From the NCBI GenBank assembly GCA_937871985.1, contig CALMPB010000379.1, positions 1 to 18,151 of the forward strand: DNA of 18,151 bases. The letters are read 5' to 3'. Source of the DNA: an uncultured Burkholderiaceae bacterium. Its GTDB lineage: Bacteria; Pseudomonadota; Gammaproteobacteria; Burkholderiales; Burkholderiaceae. Of the stretch, positions 14,669 to 18,151 are shown piece after piece. The notes below the pieces were generated by a model. That model did no database searches, was not told where the DNA came from, and worked only from the letters and a program-made list of their open reading frames with translations. The translations under genes and the position numbers were made by a program. Numbering within the stretch: position 1 is the first letter of the stretch; each line of letters opens with the position of its first letter.

Positions 14669-15217
14669 TCAAGCGCGCAGCAAGGTCACGACGGGATCGG
14701 CAACGGCGGGCTGCGACCAGTCCAGCGCTCCCAGGTGCCAGTAGCGCAACGCGCCGGTGCGATCGATGACAAAGTTGGCGGGCATGCCCACCACCCCCCA
14801 CTCTTTGGCGGCGGCGCCATTGCGGTCGGAAAGCACGAGCCCCTCCACCGGCCAGGCATGCAGGAATGCATCGATTTTCGAGCGCGATTCGGCATTGTTC
14901 ACGGCCAGCAGGCGCAAGCCCGCGTCATGGTGCTTGCGTGCCAGCGCCGACATGGCGGGGAATTCTTCGCGGCATGGCTCGCACCAGCTCGCCCAGAAGC
15001 TGACCACGACCACCAGGTTCTCGAACTCGCAAAGCATGCGCTCGCGCCCGTCCAGATCGGGCAAGGCCAGCGGCGGCGTTTCATCCCGCCAGTCGGCCCA
15101 GCCAGGGCCGGTGGCGGCTTTCAGCACTTCTTGCGTTGGCCAGGCCGCCCACGCCCAGGCGGGCGCGGCGGTCAAGATCAGGCCCGCCTGCAGCAGACGA
15201 CGGCGGGCACTGCTCAT
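14669..15217 (-). CDS. TlpA-like thioredoxin-fold protein, exported
   Basis: This 182-residue protein carries an N-terminal export signal with ARRRLLQAG at 4-12 and a hydrophobic core to about 25, resembling a Tat signal. The thioredoxin fold follows: FWASWCEPC with the redox pair C79 and C82, then GMPANFVID with the cis-proline P146. TlpA/ResA-type proteins reduce specific disulfides in the periplasm, often on cytochrome c apoproteins. It lies 13 bases downstream of the transglutaminase-like gene and is almost certainly co-transcribed with it; the diheme cytochrome genes are further upstream on the same strand. The ribosome binding site is weak, suggesting translational coupling. The substrate is not known. 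Confidence 0.88.
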   Translation of the reverse strand: MSSARRRLLQAGLILTAAPAWAWAAWPTQEVLKAATGPGWADWRDETPPLALPDLDGRERMLCEFENLVVVVSFWASWCEPCREEFPAMSALARKHHDAGLRLLAVNNAESRSKIDAFLHAWPVEGLVLSDRNGAAAKEWGVVGMPANFVIDRTGALRYWHLGALDWSQPAVADPVVTLLRA

Positions 15218-15230
15218 TGTGCCGTTCCGA

Positions 15231-16337
15231 TCACGTTGCCAATTGGCGCGCCGTCAGGCGATAGCTGAACGTCTTGGCATCCAGGCTGTCCAGGCGGCCA
15301 TCGCTGGTTTCGCCGTTGGGATACATGAGAAAAGGAACGGAACCATGCTGGGCGCCTGGCAAGGCGACGTCGTGGCCATGGTTGTAGGCCACCCAGTTCA
15401 TTTCCCAGGAGCCGAACAGCATAGCCTGCGCGGCGCGCACCTTCGGGTCGGCAAGCGGCAGATCGCCCGGGCTTTCCTGCAGCATGACTTTGCGCACGTC
15501 GGCCGGATCCACAGGCACCCACCCGTAGCCGGATGCGTAGAACTCGGCGCGGCAATGCTGTGCCCCCGTGACGTCGCCCGAAGCGCCCAGGCTTTGATAG
15601 CCAAATTGCGAGGCGGCCACCCGTATCCCGTAGGCGTCGCGGGCCGGAATGCCCGAAGCGCGGGCCAGCGCCACGAACAGGGAATTGATGTCGGCGCATT
15701 TGCCGTTGAGGTCGTTCGCCGTGAGCATGTAGCGCACATCGCCGGTGCCGCAGCCCGGCGTGGAAGCCTTGCGGCATGTGTTCAGGACCACCCAGGTGTA
15801 AATGGCGCGCGCCTTGTCCAGGTCGCCGCGATGGCCGCGCGTAATGCGATCGGCGGTCTGCTTGACGATGCCGTCGGTCGGCAGCAGCGCGGTCGGTTGC
15901 AGATAGTGCCGCAAGACCTCCCGGCTTTCAGCGGGCGCATCGGCCGAGGGAGGCTGCGTCAGGTCGACGCGGCGATTGCGGGTCTGGAAGGTGCTGACGA
16001 CTTTGATCTTGCGTGGCGATTGGGAGTCCGGCCATTGCGCGGCCAGCATCTGCACGTCGTAACCCGGCGCCCGCATCAACTGCGCGCTGCCGCCGTCCTC
16101 TATGCGCCAGGTGGTTTGCGCGGCGCGCTGGTACGACGTATTGCGAGCGTAGGGCACGGGAACCCAGATGCGCGCATGGGTCCCCGGGTCTTGTATATTG
16201 ATTTCCGTCGTCAGCTCGAAAGTGCGCCAGTCCGGCGTCACAGGCGCCGAGGCGGCGCGCGCCGGAAGGCCGGCAATGCCCGACGCGTACAAAGCCCCGG
16301 CGGTGGATGACAAACGAAGAAAGTTGCGGCGATCCAT
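15231..16337 (-). CDS. Tat-exported transglutaminase-like protein
   Basis: This 368-residue protein begins MDRRNFLRLSS, a textbook twin-arginine signal, with a hydrophobic core and likely cleavage near ARA-AS (about residues 26-30). It should be folded in the cytoplasm and exported. The C-terminal half has the transglutaminase core: C214 in NGKCADIN, H261 in QHCRAEFY and D277 in WVPVDPAD form the Cys-His-Asp triad. Bacterial members act as proteases or amide hydrolases as often as cross-linkers. C188 and C196 are extra cysteines that the TlpA-like partner might keep reduced. The ATG at 16337 has AGGAG five bases upstream; a start six codons earlier (16355) does not. The substrate is unknown. 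Confidence 0.88.
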   Translation of the reverse strand: MDRRNFLRLSSTAGALYASGIAGLPARAASAPVTPDWRTFELTTEINIQDPGTHARIWVPVPYARNTSYQRAAQTTWRIEDGGSAQLMRAPGYDVQMLAAQWPDSQSPRKIKVVSTFQTRNRRVDLTQPPSADAPAESREVLRHYLQPTALLPTDGIVKQTADRITRGHRGDLDKARAIYTWVVLNTCRKASTPGCGTGDVRYMLTANDLNGKCADINSLFVALARASGIPARDAYGIRVAASQFGYQSLGASGDVTGAQHCRAEFYASGYGWVPVDPADVRKVMLQESPGDLPLADPKVRAAQAMLFGSWEMNWVAYNHGHDVALPGAQHGSVPFLMYPNGETSDGRLDSLDAKTFSYRLTARQLAT

Positions 16338-16342
16338 GGCGA

Positions 16343-16347
16343 CTCCT
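16343..16347 (-). promoter_or_regulatory. ribosome binding site deciding the transglutaminase start
   Basis: AGGAG on the minus strand, five bases before the ATG at 16337. It places the twin-arginine motif at residues 3-4, as expected for a Tat signal. Confidence 0.7.
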
Positions 16348-16380
16348 GTAAACAAGAATACTTTGGAATGGGCGACACGT

Positions 16381-16402
16381 TAGGGCCTGTCAACAGGCCC
16401 TA
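16381..16402. repeat. perfect 10-bp-arm palindrome between tsdA and the transglutaminase gene
   Basis: TAGGGCCTGT and its exact complement ACAGGCCCTA are separated by only two bases. The element lies 44 bases upstream of the transglutaminase start and 66 bases downstream of the tsdA stop. As RNA it forms a tight stem with a small loop, but there is no T-run. As DNA it is the right size for a dimeric regulator. It could also be one copy of a dispersed repeat. Confidence 0.55.
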
Positions 16403-16467
16403 GTCCTACCATTGCCAATTACCGCCAGGGCGAGATAGGCCCATTCATCATAGCACCGGAACCGCGG

Positions 16468-17427
16468 CTATTTCCCTTCGTCCTGCGCCGCCGCCCTCAG
16501 CTTGCCGCCATGCGGCGTCGAGCGGGCGCCCAGCACTTTGCCGTTGACCCTTTGCCCGTACAAATCGGTCTTGGCATCGTGGTATTTCCTTTGGGTTTCA
16601 TCGACCGAGCCGTTGTAGCGGGGGTCTTGCGGCCTTTCGTGCGCGTTCATGTAGTAGGCCACGTCCCAGGCCTCCTGGTCGGTCAGGGAATTGCCCTTGC
16701 TGAGCGGCATATTGGCCTTGATGAAAGCCGCCGCCGTGGGAATGCTGTGCATGCCCGCGCCCCAGTTGAACGAATCGTCGCCCCACAGCGCTGGAAACAC
16801 CATGTGGCCATTGACGCTCTGGCCCTGGCCTTTGGCGCCGTGGCACAGCACGCAATTCTTCTGGAAAACCTGTTGGCCGCGCACGTAGTCGGGGGCCTGG
16901 GGAGGCTTGGGCAGCCGCGGGAAGCCCTGCCCCTCGAGCTTGACGCCGGTCGGCGCATTCTTGGCCATCCAGTACATATACGACTCCAGCGCGACGATGA
17001 CTTCGCTGTCCGCCGGCGGCTTGGCGCCATTCATGCTGAACTGGAAACAGCCTTGCAGGCGCTCGGCCAACGTATTGACGTGTCCGTTCTTGGCGCGGTA
17101 CGCGGGATACAGCACATAGGCCGCCCATAGCGGAGACGCATCGGCGCGCCGTCCGGCGTCCATGTGGCAGCTCGCACAGCTCAGGTCGTTGCCGATGAAC
17201 TTGCCGGCATAAAGGCCGGGCTTGAGGAAGATGTCCTGCCCCTTCCTGACCATTTTCCCGAATTCATCGTCGGGAATCGCCGTGGGATCGGGCGGCGTGA
17301 ACGACGGCGCGGAGGCTGCCTGCGGGGCGCTGGCCTGCGCGGGAGCGGTTTGCGCCATTGCCGGCGCCACGCCGAACATGGCCAGAACCAGGGCGCTGTG
17401 AACGAAAGTCGTGGACAATGATTTCAT
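16468..17427 (-). CDS. tsdA: thiosulfate dehydrogenase TsdA, diheme cytochrome c
   Basis: TsdA joins two thiosulfates into tetrathionate in the periplasm, or runs in reverse as a tetrathionate reductase. The 319-residue protein has a signal peptide (cleavage near AMA-Q, residue 25) and an Ala/Pro-rich linker to about 50. Heme 1 binds at CASCH (84-88) and heme 2 at CVLCH (192-196). LQGCFQFSMNG contains C127, matching the unusual axial cysteine on the catalytic heme of TsdA. The likely axial Met of heme 2 is M240 in ANMP, preceded by N239 where the Allochromatium enzyme has Lys. AAGGAG lies seven bases before the ATG. The start overlaps the tsdB stop as ATGA, so the two are translationally coupled. 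SoxA-type proteins are an alternative but lack this pattern. Confidence 0.9.
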   Translation of the reverse strand: MKSLSTTFVHSALVLAMFGVAPAMAQTAPAQASAPQAASAPSFTPPDPTAIPDDEFGKMVRKGQDIFLKPGLYAGKFIGNDLSCASCHMDAGRRADASPLWAAYVLYPAYRAKNGHVNTLAERLQGCFQFSMNGAKPPADSEVIVALESYMYWMAKNAPTGVKLEGQGFPRLPKPPQAPDYVRGQQVFQKNCVLCHGAKGQGQSVNGHMVFPALWGDDSFNWGAGMHSIPTAAAFIKANMPLSKGNSLTDQEAWDVAYYMNAHERPQDPRYNGSVDETQRKYHDAKTDLYGQRVNGKVLGARSTPHGGKLRAAAQDEGK

Positions 17428-18137
17428 CGTTTGGCTCCTTGCGCTGGCGTTGCGGCGGTCTTGGCCGACTGGGGCAAGGCGGCGAAATAATCGGCCACAG
17501 CCGTAATTTGCGCTACGTCCATACGCTGCGCGATCTCGCCCATCAGGCCCAACGGGCCTGGGTCGCGCTTTTTCTGCTTCCAGGCCAGCAACTGTTCTTT
17601 GATATAGGCGGCGGACTGGCCCGCAATGGCGGGGAAATCCTGGCCCACGCCCACTCCCCCCGGCCCATGGCATTGAATACAGGCGGGAATGTCGTGACTC
17701 CAGTCGCCCCGATTGGCCAGCCACGCCCCCGTGGCGGTTTTAGGCGGTTGGGTATCCAGGTGATCGCTCAGAGCCTTGGCGTCGAACACCGGTTCCAGGC
17801 CCGCGTAGTAGGCGGCAACCGCCTTGATCTGGTCGGCATTCATGGCTTTGGCAATGGGCGCCATGACGGGATTCGTGCGGGCGCCGCTTGCAAAGGCAGC
17901 CAGTTGCGCGGCCAGGTAAGCCGAGCCTTGCCCGGCCAGGTATGGAAAGCCGGCCGCCGCCATGCCTTCGCCATGCTGGCCATGACAGGTGGCACAGGCC
18001 AGGACGGCGCCGCTGCCCGAAGCGGCGATGCTGCGGCCCTGTTCGACGGTTTGCGCCAGAACCGGCGCGCTCAACGCAGCGCCTCCAATGAACAGACTGT
18101 AGACTGCACAGCCCGCGAGATGAGTTTTCCAAGCCAT
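17424..18137 (-). CDS. tsdB: TsdB, diheme cytochrome c4-like electron acceptor of TsdA
   Basis: TsdB takes electrons from TsdA and hands them to the respiratory chain. The 237-residue protein has a signal peptide (hydrophobic from about 9, cleavage near VLA-Q, residue 28) and two cytochrome c domains in tandem. The first domain has CATCH at 48-52 with M92 in NPVMAP as its likely axial Met. The second has CIQCH at 153-157 with M199 or M206 as its axial Met. This duplicated layout is that of cytochrome c4. Position directly before tsdA with an ATGA overlap supports TsdB rather than an oxidase-linked c4. The ATG has a full AGGAGG eight bases upstream, so the gene is complete. Any promoter lies outside the window. 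Confidence 0.87.
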   Translation of the reverse strand: MAWKTHLAGCAVYSLFIGGAALSAPVLAQTVEQGRSIAASGSGAVLACATCHGQHGEGMAAAGFPYLAGQGSAYLAAQLAAFASGARTNPVMAPIAKAMNADQIKAVAAYYAGLEPVFDAKALSDHLDTQPPKTATGAWLANRGDWSHDIPACIQCHGPGGVGVGQDFPAIAGQSAAYIKEQLLAWKQKKRDPGPLGLMGEIAQRMDVAQITAVADYFAALPQSAKTAATPAQGAKR

Positions 18138-18145
18138 GGGCCAGC

Positions 18146-18151
18146 CCTCCT
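18146..18151 (-). promoter_or_regulatory. consensus ribosome binding site of tsdB
   Basis: AGGAGG on the minus strand, eight bases before the tsdB ATG, at the very edge of the window. It confirms the start and suggests strong translation. Confidence 0.75.

Noticed and set aside
17428..17724. Extension of tsdA upstream to a 418-residue product
   Set aside because: The extra segment lies inside tsdB in another phase. The start at 17427 has AAGGAG and is followed directly by a signal peptide.
1..18151. Mobile element, prophage, CRISPR array, tRNA or toxin-antitoxin content
   Set aside because: No transposase, integrase, repeat-spacer array, cloverleaf or small paired toxin gene was seen. Gene content and composition look like ordinary chromosome, except for the AT-rich 11515-11666 stretch, which is explained by a regulatory region.

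Overview
The window is GC-rich, densely coded chromosomal DNA from a betaproteobacterium. The family-level look of PanB, the 7Fe ferredoxin, SlyX, PoxB and the DHA2-type transporter suggests the Alcaligenaceae (Bordetella/Achromobacter/Pusillimonas relatives). That placement is inference from protein character, not from a database search. I see no tRNA, rRNA, insertion sequence, integrase, CRISPR array or phage gene, and no gene is visibly broken. One gene is cut by the left edge.

Layout. Positions 1-53 (-) hold the first codons of an unidentified protein, and panB follows (-, 78-902). An aldo/keto reductase (+, 1114-1959) is divergent from panB. A leftward block follows: a 14-TM MFS exporter (2031-3464), a LOG/TIGR00730 nucleotide-hydrolase-like protein (3520-4392), slyX (4441-4644) and 7Fe ferredoxin fdxA (4784-5113). 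Divergent from fdxA is a rightward operon of a class II glutamine amidotransferase (5236-6105), a membrane-anchored FMN/Fe-S glutamate-synthase-like protein (6131-7780) and the quinone-linked pyruvate oxidase poxB (7808-9520). Leftward again come an MTA/SAH nucleosidase (9599-10387) and an exported metallo-beta-lactamase-fold hydrolase (10455-11399).

The right third has a sulfur theme. An AT-rich intergenic region (11400-11666) precedes a BigR-type ArsR repressor that keeps both persulfide-sensing cysteines. It overlaps the first of two YeeE/YedE half-transporters (12031-12462 and 12486-12956). Leftward genes then fill the rest: a CrtI/PYROXD2-like FAD oxidoreductase (12960-14531), a TlpA-like thioredoxin (14669-15217), a Tat-exported transglutaminase-like protein (15231-16337), and the thiosulfate dehydrogenase pair tsdA (16468-17427) and tsdB (17424-18137), joined by an ATGA overlap.

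How they may work together. TsdBA would oxidise thiosulfate to tetrathionate, or run in reverse, in the periplasm. BigR and the YeeE/YedE pair would sense and move reduced sulfur across the inner membrane. The amidotransferase, synthase-like protein and PoxB operon looks like a separate metabolic module, with the glutaminase-type and synthase-type halves of a glutamate synthase on separate polypeptides and a ferredoxin gene next door. Every family here is known. What deserves a second look is the arrangement, plus several perfect inverted repeats that the genes do not explain.
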